NCBI GenBank assembly: GCA_025345505.1
Contig: JANVCC010000010.1
Coordinates: 40,710,660 to 40,774,659, forward strand
Length of the DNA stretch: 64,000 nucleotides
Origin: Todiramphus chloris collaris
Taxonomy: Eukaryota; Chordata; Aves; Coraciiformes; Alcedinidae
Direction of reading: 5' to 3'
Shown here in pieces: positions 14,601-26,276 of the stretch; position 1 is the first letter of the stretch; each line of letters starts with the position of its first letter. The notes beneath the pieces are model-generated. The model searched no databases and was not told where the DNA came from. It saw only the letters and a program-made list of their open reading frames with translations. The position numbers and the translations under genes were made by a program.

Positions 14601-17600
14601 CACTAGGATCATTAAGACCCCAAAAGGGGGAAGTTTTAGGGTGGCCTGATAATTAGTTTAAGAAGTTTCTGAATGAGCATGTCTTCTGAAAACTCGTTAG
14701 TGAGACAGAAGTTCTTTCCGAGAAAATATTCCTCTTGCTCTGTGGGAGGGACAAGTCAACTTCTTGAAAAGGCACCTTGACTCAAAGAGCTGGTGGGAGT
14801 TTGCCGAGTGCCGTTATTCCTTTCTCCTTTCTGGGATGCAGAGAGCAGTCCCTGAAGGTAACACTGCCACCTTGGGCTTCAGCACTGTAAAAGCACAAGT
14901 AGGAAGTTCTAGGAGAATTGTTTTTTACCATTGGATTGCTGCTTGATACCTTAAGGCAGGGAGACACAAACCCTTATGGTTCTTTTCAAGCACAGAGTTG
15001 TATCCCATCTCATGGACAGTTAAACAATGATGCATCACAATGATATTTGCTTGCTCTTCAATGGTTTCTTATGGATGCTTTGTGGTGCCTTTAAGAAATT
15101 GCTCCTCAGTGAATTGCTCCTAAAAAGAAGTTCTACTAGCTGTTTCATTTCCAGTATCTCTGTAATGTGAGTCTCTTTTTCCTGTACCTTCTATAATCTC
15201 ATATTTTACTGATTAGAAAGCATAGATTTCTTTTTCTCTTATGGTAACACATAGATAGTTTATTTGCCTTCAGTTTGCACAGACTGATGTTACAGCAAAT
15301 GGTATGTGTGTAGACAGAGATTTGTAAGATTATGCTTTCTAAAAGTTTCACCATAGACAAGAAAAAAAAATCTTTTTGAGATTAATTGTCCAATGTATAC
15401 TTTGGGTGATATATTTCTATGTTCATCCCATAGAGTATAAAGAAAGAAAAAGCGTGCTAGCACATCAAGATTCCAGAATTTTTGTTGGGTTTTTTTTGTA
15501 GACTCTGAGTTACGTCTCGTGAAAGTACTCCAATAGCTAAGGGTACATCTACTGTATCTCTAATTATTAAGAAGATATAGGGAAAAGTAAGGGTAAGCAC
15601 CTCCCTGCTTGTGTCCAAACCACCACGTGTGACTAGGATAGAAAGGGGTGCACCACTTCAACTACATGTTGAAGGCGTTGAAGCATCAAATAAATTTCAC
15701 TAGCCTAATTCCTCTAAATTTTGCATGCGTATTATCTTAACACTTGATGTTTGCACTGTTCTGGTTGTCATTTGTAGCTGTGAATGGTCAAGGACAAACA
15801 ACGAGTTGTCTGCAGGGGAAATAATTACTGGGGGGCACACCCAATGCATCTGTGGAAAAGAAAGAAAATGTTAAAGGTCACATACCTAATTAAGATACTA
15901 ATTGTCTGTAAGAAAGGGGGGGAACTACCTTTCCTCTGTATAGTAAAGCATTCTCTTCAACTGCTCTAGTAAAAAAAGAACATTAATTCCTTTCATAACA
16001 CAAGTACAATTTTCATACACTATATATAAATGATCCTTGGAAATTGTCTCACCTTATTTAAAAGGGTATAGTCATACCTTCTGTATTTAGTTAAATGGTA
16101 GTCATAATCTATATTCATATTCAACAGAAATAACTAATGCAATATAAATAGTATAAAAAACCTCCTGCACAAATCTTATGACATCTATTTGATGGGTTTG
16201 TTATGCTTAATTACAAGCTTGTAAACAAAGTGAGCTTCACCATTGTAGCTAGTGGGATACAATAAGAATATGTATCAGAAATGAGAGATCTCAAATCTGT
16301 TTTCAAGAAGTAGTAAGTATTAACAATGGGATAAGAAAAATATAAGCATTTGTAATTCTACATTTTGGTAAAACTAGAAGGAAAATTCTGAATTAGTGAA
16401 GGGGAATTTTGACTGATGCCTTGCAAAGCGCTCACAAGGGAGTTAATAAACCATTAACATGATGTACATTCTTCTTATGCTGGTCATCGTTTCAGTTGAG
16501 TGCCTGAGACAGTCTGTCCCTATGTCACTTAAATAAGCCGTATGTTTTATTCATTCTCTTAAAGAAAAGACATTATGGTTACTCTCATAAGTAAAATGAG
16601 TCGTGGAGTGGTGACTTCTTAACAATTTTTTACAATGATGGAGATGTTTAGTCACATTTATGTGATTAGGCAGATACTGTAAGACATCCATCCTATAGCT
16701 TGAGACAAGTTGTGTTCATGTGTGGAATAGCAAGTTCCAGCTGTCATTTTAATTAGCTTCACTTACTGTATTTATGGGACGTCACTGCAGAATTCTTATT
16801 TATTTTTAGTGTTTTAGAGGAGATTGATCTATGATTATGGACTTTGATTTTGTTTACCAAATGGAAGAATTATTTTCCTGCCCAAACATCTCAGTATAAT
16901 CTAGCACCTGCATGTTACCTCAAATGTAATCTTGCACCCGCTGCTTCAAAAAATGATTAACTGTATTACAAATACAGGAACTAATCCTCTCTTCTTTGAA
17001 AAGCTGCTGTAAACTGGCTTTGAGCATGGCTTTGCTTTGTGGATAAAGTGAAGAGCACTCCCCACAGCTGTCTGCAGCAAGGAAATCTGCTCTGTAGTTG
17101 CTATTATGTTCCAGGAGCTTCTGCACCCCTTGCTGTGGCCTCAGGTCAGCCAGGAATGCTTACATCTAGTTTTAGAAAGGCATTTAATTGTGTGCTTAAC
17201 ATTAAATTCAGGAAGACTTATACATGTACTTAACTTCAACACTTGCTTGCCATTATCGGGAAGAGTGGTTTGCTCAATTGGGATTACAGAAAGGAAAGAG
17301 ATTATCCTGGTGAGGTAGATATCCATGGATGCCTGCGTCTATACTAACATCAAAGAGATCTTTTTTTCAGCTCAGAAGCACTCAGATCAAAACCACAATG
17401 CTTCCTTTACAGTGATGTGGTTAGTGGAGGAAAGAATGCAAGCTCTTGCCTCTCTAAAAACAGCCCTTATTGCTCCACATCCTTGCTGCTCCATCAGGAC
17501 AAGGGAGGGCACTTTGGAGTTGCCTTTTTCCCCCACTTTTTTCCTTCCATAGAGGGGCTGGCATTGAGCAGTGATCTTTCCCATATTGATATCTGCCTTC

Positions 17601-17627
17601 TTCCCCTTGAGGTTGCCAAAGTAGTGA
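8688..17627. other. AT-rich non-coding DNA, no gene recognised
   Basis: No recognisable exon, RNA gene or interspersed repeat was found. Notable simple sequence is an A22 run at 12707-12728 and a C/A-rich patch near 12560-12610. The longest open frames here (115 codons at 11133-11480 on the plus strand and 107 codons at 10456-10779 on the minus strand) have no motif I recognise and no supporting splice context, so I treat them as chance. Confidence 0.55.
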
Positions 17628-17669
17628 GCAGGGAAGGGCTGCAGCTGTGCAGGGAAGGGCTGCAGCTGT
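17628..17669. repeat. 21-bp tandem duplication (two copies plus a partial third)
   Basis: The 21-bp unit beginning GCAGGGAAGGGCTGCAGCTG is present twice, at 17628-17648 and 17649-17669. A third, imperfect start (GCAAGGAAG) follows. The copies are identical, which suggests a recent slippage or duplication event. The surrounding DNA has no recognised gene. Confidence 0.85.
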
Positions 17670-18967
17670 GCAAGGAAGGTTCTTGTTACTCACTGGTCCT
17701 GATGTGAGAATTACCATATTTCTGTTCTCTCAGAAAATGGCAGGTCCCAATATTGTACCTGCTCTTTTCTCCAACATCACAACTTCCCAGATGCTTGCTC
17801 AATACCTGTCCATTTTTGTGCTTGATATTTTTAGGATAGATCCTACTACATTTGTTAACACGAAATTCAAATTATCAACAACCAACCTGCATTGACTTTC
17901 AGTCTAATACTGCTCCAGCTCCACTGACACATTTTTCCTTGGAATCTACCTGAGATACTACTATAGTTAACTTTATGAAGAGCATGGGAGACCATAGCCT
18001 CGTATATCTCTGACAAGGTACTTCATTAAAGGCTTCAAAAGAAGATGAGGTATGGGGGATGCAGGACAGATTAGGAATTGGGTTGGAAGCCTATGGTCAT
18101 TTTTTATGATAAACACAGGCCTCCAGCTGATTCCTATGAGGATATGTGCTGATTGTGTGTAAGATAGTTCTGTAAAAGGGAATTCACATTCAGTTGACAA
18201 AAGTCTGTATGTGATGCACCATTTTATATTGTGATTCATTGCTGTCAACTTATTTTCTTCTTTTTATTTACCAATGGAACATTTTGATGCATCATGTGTA
18301 TTCTTACATGATCCTTTCTGAGATATAAATGTCCTTCATTAATATTCAACTAAAGCCTGGAAAAGCTCATATTCTCTAGAGAGTTTTTGCATCAGAATTA
18401 AAATGTAAGTTACGGTCCATGTTTTGGTGGCCACTTACTCAGAAGCTATACCCAGTCTAACATCTTTCCCACTGGATCACATTATTACTACACACTGATC
18501 TCAGGGGCAAATTGTCCTTTTGGTTTGCAGTTCTGTGGTGAGAAGGTTGGAGTCCTGGACAAACTGACACTGAAACTTGGAAGGAATTTGGAAAAAATCA
18601 ATCAAGGACAATTAAAGATTTAGATTGCATGAAGACATATTAAAAACTAATTACATAGAATTTGTCTAAATGATTAAATAATACCAGTGCAAACTATTCT
18701 CATGGGAGAAAGACAAGAATGACTAACAAAGAAGAGAGGATCCATTTGTATTCCTCAAAAAAAAAAACCCCACGCCAAATGCTGTCTACTAGACTGTTGC
18801 TTTGCTAGTCTACAAGAAATTGCAAGAAATTGCTTGCTAGTGGGCATTATGATTTGTAGCAGGCAGTGTCCTTGTCTATATTACTTTTTATAATGAACTG
18901 AATGTGGCTTAATTTATAGTTGTACTCTCATGTCAATTGCTGTTTCATACTTCTCTCACAAATTCTG
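17670..18967. other. Non-coding DNA, no gene recognised
   Basis: This is unique-looking, AT-rich sequence between the short tandem duplication and the minus-strand CR1. No motif-bearing open frame, tRNA or repeat was recognised. Weak similarity to very old LINEs cannot be excluded by eye. Confidence 0.5.
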
Positions 18968-19044
18968 AGAATCATAGAATGTTAGGGGTTGGAAGGGACA
19001 TAGAAAGATCATCTAGTCCAACCACCCTGCTAGAGCAGGATCAC
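18968..19044 (-). other. CR1 3' UTR and terminal motif
   Basis: This is the 3' untranslated end of the minus-strand CR1, about 77 bp long. It holds the conserved segment that reads GGTTGGACTAGATGATC-like on the element's sense strand and the terminal ACATTCTATGAT. In the family, this 3' region is the template recognised by the element's own reverse transcriptase; CR1 lacks a poly(A) tail and ends in short 8-base repeats instead. Confidence 0.8.
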
Positions 19045-19239
19045 CTAGACCAAGTCACACAGGAATGTGTCCAACTGGGTTTTGAACGTCTCCAGGGAAG
19101 GAGACACCACAACCTCCCTGGGCAGCCTGTTCCAGGGCTCTGTCTCCCTCACAGTGAAAAAGTTTTTCCTTGTGTTTACCCTAAACCTCTTGTGCTCCAA
19201 CTTACTCCCATTGCCTCTTGTCCTAACAGTGGATGACAT
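19045..19239 (-). pseudogene. CR1 ORF2 C-terminal tail
   Basis: The 64-codon stretch reads [20 protein letters not shown], then [20 protein letters not shown] and [12 protein letters not shown], which is the highly conserved C-terminus of CR1 ORF2. The stop codon at 19045-19047 is probably the original end of the protein. The function of this tail is not established to my knowledge. The 3' UTR follows immediately. Confidence 0.85.
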
Positions 19240-19371
19240 TGAGAAGGGTCTGGCTCCATCCTCTATACACTCACCCTTAACATATTTGTAGACATTAATG
19301 AAGTCCCCCCTCAGTCTCCTCCAGGCTAAAGAGACCCAGCTCTCTCAGCCTCTCCTCATAAGGGAGATGCT

Positions 19372-19656
19372 TCACTCCCTTAATAATCTTGGTGATCCTG
19401 TGCTGGACTCTCTCCAGTAACTCCCTCTGTCCTTCTTGAACTGGGGTGCCCAGAACTGGACACAGTATTCCAAGTGGGGCCTCACCAGCGCAGAGTAGAG
19501 GGGGAGGAGATCCTCCCTCGACCTGTTGGTCACACTCTTCTTAATGCACCCCAGGATGCCATTGGCCTTCTTGGCCATGAGGGCGCATTGTTGGCTCACA
19601 GTCATCCTCTCGTCCACCAGGACCCCTAGGTCTTTTTCCCCAGAGCCGCTTTCCAA
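19372..19656 (-). pseudogene. CR1 ORF2 fragment: after the RT palm
   Basis: This is in the same frame as the RT core, separated by a nonsense codon. It carries [40 protein letters not shown] and [20 protein letters not shown], all typical of the CR1 RT thumb and C-terminal region. The last ~17 residues (after KKDRG) leave the CR1 reading, so a frameshift lies near 19,420. A compensating shift must follow, because the C-terminal tail at 19045-19239 is again in this frame. Confidence 0.85.
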
Positions 19657-19674
19657 CAGATCAGCCCCCAGCCT

Positions 19675-20394
19675 CTACTGATGCATGGGGTTGTTCATCC
19701 ACAGATGCAGCACTTTACACTTGCTCTTGTTAAATTGCATTAAATTTCTCCCTGCCCAGCTCTCCAGCCTGTCCAGGTCACACTGGATGGCAGCACAGCC
19801 TTCTGGAGTGTCAGCCACTCCTGCCAGTTTTGTATCATCAGCAAACTTGCTGAGGGTACACTCCATCCCTTCATCCAGGTCACTGATGAATACATTGAAC
19901 AGCATTGGACCCAGCACTGACCTTTGATGGACACCACTAGTCACAGGCCTCCAGCTAGACTCTGCTCCACTGACCACAACTCTCTGGGCACTGTCCTTCA
20001 GCCAGTTCCCAATCCACCTCATTGCACAATCACTCAATCCGCACTTCTTAAGCTTGGCTGTGAGGATACCATGGGAGACAGTACCGAAAGCCTTGCTGAA
20101 GTCAAGATATACCACATCCGCTGCCCTCCCCTCATCTATCCAACTACTTGTGCCATCATAAAAGGCTATCGGATTAGTCAAGCATGATTTCTCCTTACAG
20201 AATCCATGCTGACTACTTGTGATAAGCCTCCTTTCCTCCACATGCTTTGAGATGGTGGCAAGAACAAGCTGTTCCATCACCTTTCCAGGGATGGAGGTGA
20301 GCTGACTGGCCTGGGTCCTCCTTTTTGACGATTGGGATGACATTGGCCTTCCTGCAGTCCTCAGGCACCTCTCCTGTTCTCCAGGACCTCTCAA
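19675..20394 (-). pseudogene. CR1 reverse transcriptase core fragment
   Basis: This 239-codon stretch is the longest motif-bearing open frame in the window. It contains the reverse-transcriptase blocks in order: [63 protein letters not shown] and [16 protein letters not shown] holds two of the catalytic aspartates and is intact. In LDFSKAF-TVSH the usual Asp after the Phe is Gly here, and the usual GVPQGS reads GVHQRS, so the enzyme would be inactive. The frame ends at a stop where related copies have Tyr (after NNPMHQ). Downstream reading continues in the same frame at 19656, so this is a single-base nonsense change. The first ~30 residues before the LTSIPGK block are out of the true CR1 frame. 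Confidence 0.9.
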
Positions 20395-20470
20395 AGATTA
20401 TGGAGGGTGGCCTAGCAATGACCTCTGCCATCTCCCTCATCACTTGCTGGTGTATCCCATCAGGGCCCAT
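20213..20470 (-). pseudogene. CR1 ORF2 fragment: start of reverse transcriptase
   Basis: The 85-codon frame begins MGPDGIHQQVMREMAEVIA, the conserved start of the CR1 reverse-transcriptase domain, followed by [23 protein letters not shown] frameshift after KKEDPGQ moves the reading into the frame of the large fragment at 19675-20394, where the [11 protein letters not shown]-type block is found. The part of this frame after the shift is meaningless. Confidence 0.8.
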
Positions 20471-20592
20471 GGACTTGTGGATGTCCAGTTTGTTTAACTG
20501 ATCTCTGACCCAGGCCTCTTCCTTTTGCCTCCAACATACTTGAAAACTTGTTGTCCTTGACCTCCCTCACCAGGTTTAGTTCTAGGGAGGCC

Positions 20593-21000
20593 TTAGCGTT
20601 CCTTGTTAAATCCTCTGACAACCTCCCTGTATTCTTCCCAAGTGGCCTGCCCCTCCTTCCATGTTCTGTATAATTCCTTCTTCTGCTCAAGTTTATCTGG
20701 TAGCTCCCTGCTCAGCCATGCAGGTCTCCTAACTCTCTTACTTGAATTCCTACTCTTTCTGATACACTGATCTTGAGCCTGAAGGAAGTGGTGCTTGAAT
20801 ATTAGCCAGCTTGCTTGGGCACCCTTACCTTCTAGGGCCCCGTCCCATGGGACTTTTCCAAGCAGTTCCCTGAGGAGGCCAAGGTTGGCCTTTCTGCAGT
20901 CCAGGGCAGCGATCCTGCTTGTGGCCCTCTGCCTACTGCCCCTAATTCTGAACTCCAGCATCTCGTGGTCACTGCAGCCAAGAGTGCCTCCCACCTTCAC
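20593..21000 (-). pseudogene. CR1 ORF2 fragment: end of endonuclease and linker
   Basis: The fragment opens with [19 protein letters not shown]. The SDH box is the last catalytic motif of the endonuclease family and is intact here. The following ~100 codons ([19 protein letters not shown], then a basic [20 protein letters not shown] region) are the linker between endonuclease and reverse transcriptase. It overlaps neighbouring fragments in other frames by a few bases, which marks frameshift points rather than real gene overlap. Reading continues in a different frame toward 20460-20690. Confidence 0.8.
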
Positions 21001-21365
21001 ATCCTCAACCAGTCCTCCTTTGTCAGTACAAGGTCCACCAGCACTCCTCTCCTCGTCGGCTCCTCCACCACCTGCGTTAGGAAGTTATCCCCAATGCTTT
21101 GGAGGAACCTACTGGACTGCGTGTGCCTGGCTGTGTGGCTTTCCCAACAAATGTCAGGGTAACTGAAGTGCCCCATGACAACCAGAGCCTGTGATTTTGA
21201 GGCTACTTCCAGCTGCCAGTAGAAGGCTTCATCAGCTTCCTCATCCTGATCAGGTGGCCTGTAGTAAACACCTACTACAATGTCTCCCATATTAGTCTCC
21301 CCTTTAATCCTAACCCATAAGCTTTCAATGTGCTCCTCATTGCCCCCAGGGAGAGCTCGATACAT
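20997..21365 (-). pseudogene. CR1 ORF2 fragment: C-terminal endonuclease
   Basis: This 122-codon stretch carries the second half of the endonuclease: VVGVYYRPPDQDEE, MGHFSYPDICWES, and [12 protein letters not shown]. In active CR1 and relatives the middle motif is normally MGDFN-PDI, with Asp and Asn in the active site. Here it reads MGHFS, so both catalytic positions are altered. The frame differs from the upstream and downstream fragments, showing frameshifts on both sides. This copy could not encode a working endonuclease. Confidence 0.85.
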
Positions 21366-21661
21366 TCCAATTGCTTTCTCACATAGAGAATGACTCCACC
21401 ACCTTGCCTTGTCAGCCTGTCCTTCCTGAAAAGGACATAGCCATCCATGACGGTGTTCCAGTCATGTGAGCTGTCCCACCATGTCTCAGTGACTGCAATG
21501 AGATTGTGGTCCTGAGATTGCACACAGATCTCTAGTTCATCCTGTTTGTTCCCCATACTGCATGCATTGGTGTACAAGCATTTTATCCAGTTTGCAATAC
21601 TAGAGTACCTCCTGACTGGTACCAACCCTGAGGTAGCAGTGGAGCTGGCACAACACCCCAC
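21275..21661 (-). pseudogene. CR1 ORF2 fragment: N-terminal endonuclease
   Basis: This open stretch of 128 codons begins the CR1 endonuclease (exonuclease-endonuclease-phosphatase fold), which nicks target DNA to prime reverse transcription. Visible family motifs are the TNACSMGNKQDELE segment (catalytic-region Asn), the TETWW segment containing the catalytic Glu, and the DGYVLFRKDR..RQGGGVILYVR block. The start methionine is not the original start; CR1 reading extends upstream. The frame is lost near codon 105 and the protein continues in another frame in the overlapping fragment at 20997-21365, so a frameshift lies around 21,300-21,370. Confidence 0.85.
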
Positions 21662-24600
21662 TGATATCCTTGGCTTGTTTCCTGCAAGCCAGGTTTTTCC
21701 CCTTTCCCCCTTTGAATCTAGTTTAAAGCTCTATCACTGAGCTCAGCCAATTCCTGTGATAGAAACCTTCTTCCCCTTTGAGAGAGATGCACCCCACCTA
21801 ATGCCAGCAGGCCTGGCATCATGTAAGTTGACCCATGGTCAAAAAAACCCGAAGTCCTGCTGGTGGCACGGGGCTTGAAGCCAAGAATTGATCTGATGTG
21901 TCCTCCTCAGCCTTTCTGGGTTGGTTCCTTCAACAAGGTGGATAGAAGAAAATACTAAGAGTTCATGGTAGATTAGTCATTGTTCACTGTGATAGCCCAC
22001 TGCATACTTCGGAAGCATTAAATGACTAGACAGTCAATTTAGTAGAGTTTTAAGCAATCAGTTGGAAAGCAGAAGCTGGAGCCCCTCAAACCTTGCAACT
22101 CTCAGTCGCGGGGAGGGGGGAAACCCACAAAGAATTACTCTGTGCACTTGTTAAACACCTGATGAGGTGCTTGAACTCTCATATAGCAGTATTGAGTGCT
22201 TGAGGTTTTTGTGGATTATCCCAAGTGCATGGAATCTTGAAAAGCATCATGTAACCACAAGCTCAGTAAATAACAGAACAAAGTTTGTTTTTGATAGAAA
22301 GATCCTGCAGAACATATATAAAGGTGCTATAGGTTTTGCTTTTACACGCCAAGCTCCCAAATGACATCCTGTGCTCTCAATCCAGGGCTCTTCCAACCTG
22401 CAAATGAAGTGTACAATGGAGGGATTCTCCATCAGTATTTCAGGATATACCTATGACCCCAATCAGCACACAAATATTGTTATTCAATCCTACTTAATCA
22501 AAACTGAAGTCCTTGAGTTTGTTTTAATATCTAAGAAGTTTTTCCTTTTGTTTTCAGCGTGGACGGGTTGCCTTGTAATACTTGAGAACAGTGAAAAAAC
22601 TTGCAACTGTTATGTGTACGTGAAAAGTCGTTCCATTTTCATGCATATACATATTCACTTCCCAGGGATAATTCTTTCTTAATATTTATATTACAGTTAT
22701 CACAAGCCCTAGTCAGGATAAGGGATCTGTTTGGTTTGGGTTTTTTTTAATTTTTTTTTTTTAAGATGATGGTCTCAGGGAATGTAGGAAATAAAAGATG
22801 GGTGCTGAAAATGGATAACTAGCCTAGGTGTCTTTGCTGATGTGAGATTTGGCAAAAATAGAAAGTTTTAGGTTTGGAAAGGCAGTGTCTTACACTATTT
22901 ATAGCAGCTGTAATTGAAAATGAAGACAGCATATCTCTGCGTGAAATAAGAAAGGTTTACAAGGTTCCTCCCTGGGTTGCACTGCATCCAGGTATTCTCC
23001 TCCTCTGGTTGTAGTAGGAATGCGTATCTTCATATCTTCTTTTTAAACCTGTTAAATGTGAAGCACGTTCTATAAGAAACTGACAGTCAAACAGCATGGG
23101 AAAGTGAAAAACCTAAACATTGAACTTTTGGTGATAGAACAAAAAAATATTTTAAAAGGGAAAAATGCAATGAGGAAAAAGCACAGCAATAAGCTTCCTG
23201 GCTGTTTTACAGGCATTCTCAGAAGTATGTTGGGAGCAGCCTAACTCCTGTGTATACATACTAAATTCCCTTGTGAGCACTGCATAGATGCCCATGAAAA
23301 CAAGCATGACTGAAAAACAAAAGCCCATGAAGAGCTACAAAGGGAGCATGGAACAATCCAGTTTTTACTTGTTAAGCAAGTTCAAGCATGAAAGAGGGAG
23401 CTGAAACTATAATAAAGTGAAAGACATGCATGAAACAGCAAATATTTTAGAATGCTAACAATGGTGAGCGGGATAAACGTTTGATTATTTCAAGCAACAA
23501 CAACAAAAAAATAGCCTTTAAAAATCCTCCAGTTTAACATGGTTTACTGTAATTTTAAAATCTAAAATAATCCACTCAGCAAGTGCTCACAAAATTACAG
23601 TTAAAATAATGTCAAAAGACCATTTAAATAAAAAGTTGGAGTCACGATGGTTTTGACACTTTTTGATACAGAAATGCAATGACATACTTTGAGTTTTGGA
23701 TTTTCTGGCTGTCATGATATTCATCCCACCAATATCTCTGGGAATTCATTCATTTTTTACTCAAATACATATATATACACTACACATAGTGCTTCAGAAG
23801 GAGTTTTGTTGCAAGCTCTGGAAACTGCCATGGCAATATACGGTTATGAAAAACCAGCACCCAGTGATTTGAATTAGCATTGTTCGAGAAAGATGAATCA
23901 AAAATCATAAATCACACTTAAAAATCTGCTTCCTTTTGCCCTCATATAATTTTCAAAGACAAAGAAGCACCCTCCACCACACCAAACAATCCAGTCACAC
24001 TGACTAAACACCTGATTAAAACATTAATATCTAATTCACTTTGTTGAGAGAGGGAGAAACTAACAAATAAGCCTGGTTTCTAAGTCTTTAGATCTCCAGA
24101 TCAGTGCTTAGCTGTCAATGTGAGCTGCATCTTAAATAGACGGGGAAGACTTGATTTATCTACAGTGTCTGCTTTGTATGATAAAAGAGATCATTTGACC
24201 TATCTAGAATGTGTTCCTGAACCACAGAAGATTAATATTGTTTCAATGGCCTTCAAATAAAAAAAAAAAATTAAATAGAAGTGATGTGAGAAGTGCTATA
24301 GTCTTTGCTGTAAGCAAGCTCTCAGTGTTGTTACATTACCTGGCTTTACTGAAAGAGAGAATACTGGGAACCTTAGGTCACAACAACAGCAGGGGAATTT
24401 ACAAGTTCAACATGTGATTGTGGGCTATGATCACAACCACAGCATTTGAAGATTCAGTTGACAATGCAGGCTAATGAAAGGGCTGTTCTTCAGAGACTTT
24501 AAGCAGCAGGAATGCTAAGTGGAAGTTTTGTGCAGTGCCTGTTCTGTCCTCTGGAAAAGTCACTATGTGGACTTTAGGATTAAATAATCTAGCTTTATAT

Positions 24601-26256
24601 GTGATATATATATTTTTTAAAATTGCACGTTTGCATAACCTTTCCTCTGACCATCTCTATGGACAATAACCTCTCTTGTGTGGGTAAATGAGCACAGAGT
24701 TGTTCCTGACATTTCCTATGCACCACATTTCTGCTGCTTTGTTCTTCTAGGGAGGTGCCTTCTCACCCTCCTTTCAGAACTGACAGCAGATTCTTTAAAG
24801 AAAGGTGTGCAGAGGTGTTGTGTCTCTCAGCCGTTTGCAGCCCTCACAGATCTTTAAGTTTACCATCCTGGGGTTAGTATTTCTCTTCTTAGCTTTGTTT
24901 TGTCAGTTTTTATGTTCTACAGTGAGTGGTCAGCCACGCTGCCAGCTATTTCCTAACAAATATGTTTGTATTGAACAAAGTATTTTTGATATCTTATCTA
25001 CAGTCATTGTCAAGCTATTTGAATGAAACAAGGGAGGATAAAAAATTAACAGGTGGTTTTTCAGACCTTGCAGGTGTTAGAAGTGTAGTTGCTGGTTAGG
25101 ACCTTTCCATAGACTCCAAAGTTGAATATCATTCTCCTAACAGTTCACTGGGGTCTGAGGGAGATTGCTTGGGTTTACAGCAGAATGCATTTTTGCTCTA
25201 CCTGTAAAGTCAGATAAAGTGAGGCTTTGTTAACCACACAAAGTCTTGAAAACTGTAAATAAATAAAAGAAGAAGAAAGTTTTAATGAACAGACACTGGT
25301 CTAATATATATCACCTAGGACACCTGTTATTTTCTTATCTAAGACCAAATAAATGCCTAAGTTCTAGGTTGTTTGTTCAGTTGTTTTTGGGTTTGTTTGT
25401 TTTGTTTTGTTTTAATTATTTTTCATGAAAATATATAGTCATATCCTGAATCAAAATAGATACATATGTGCATATGAAGAAATTAGGACATATCTTGTGT
25501 TTTCCCAGTTGCTATTGTGAATGTGGATAAAAATAAAATACCAACTCACAGTGAAAAATACTAACCTAGGTAATGTGCTAACATCTTTTGGTACAGTAAT
25601 CCACAAATTCACATTGCAAGGTAGAGTCAAACTGGGACTTGCAGAAGAGTCCAGGCAGAAGCTGAATCTGAAAATGAAAATGTTATGGGTTGCTTTGGAA
25701 GACCTATGATCAAAAAAAAAAGGGTGGCAAGGCTAGAGAGAAGCAGAGACAATAGCAGGAATGTCATTCTACCCTGTAGATACTTGTATAGAGCTTCTAA
25801 ACAGAAGAAAGACTTAGAGGACTTTTATCTACCAAAAAGTAGATAAAGCTAATGTATTTTCCAAAGCTGCTTCCTTCACACAATCAATATAGTCTGAGTC
25901 TGATCAAGAATGAACATAAATTAACAGCCTTTTTTTTTCCAGTCTGCAATTGAACTAGCAAATCACTGTCCCACACTTATCATAGCTTTTGCAGTTCTTG
26001 TCTTATGTGCTTACACTCTCACTGCATGATCTTACTGAATAACTACCTACCCCTTCAGCAGGGCAACAGAAATGAAAATACAGGTTGAAAATGCCAAGGT
26101 TAAATATGGAATTTAACCCATTGTATTCCCTGATTTTTTTTTTTCTTCTGCTTTTTTTTTTTTAATGGAATGTGTTTAGGATATATCTTCAATTTAGGTT
26201 AAGAACAGGATACAAGCAAACAAAAAAAGGCTTTTACCTTTTCTTTTATATAAGCT

Positions 26257-26276
26257 ATGGCTATATATGGCTATAT
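26257..26276. repeat. 10-bp tandem repeat
   Basis: The 10-mer ATGGCTATAT occurs twice in tandem (26257-26266 and 26267-26276) and a third, imperfect copy (TTATGGCTAG) follows. It is a minor slippage product with no associated feature. Confidence 0.7.

Larger units (their letters stand above)
18968..21935 (-). mobile_element. CR1 non-LTR retrotransposon, 5'-truncated, ~3 kb
   Basis: On the minus strand this element reads, in order, a short 5' coding segment, an apurinic-type endonuclease, a linker, a reverse transcriptase with the FADDTKL active-site box, a C-terminal tail (RKNFFTVRE...WNRLPREVV) and a short 3' UTR. The UTR ends in the CR1 terminal motif, seen on the plus strand as ATCATAGAATGTTAGGGGTT at the left edge. 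A full CR1 is about 4.5 kb, so the 5' third including most of ORF1 is missing. The coding region is interrupted by several frameshifts and stops, so the copy is dead. The 3' end (18968) is sharp; the 5' end near 21935 is estimated from the loss of familiar sequence. I found no clear target-site duplication. Confidence 0.93.
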
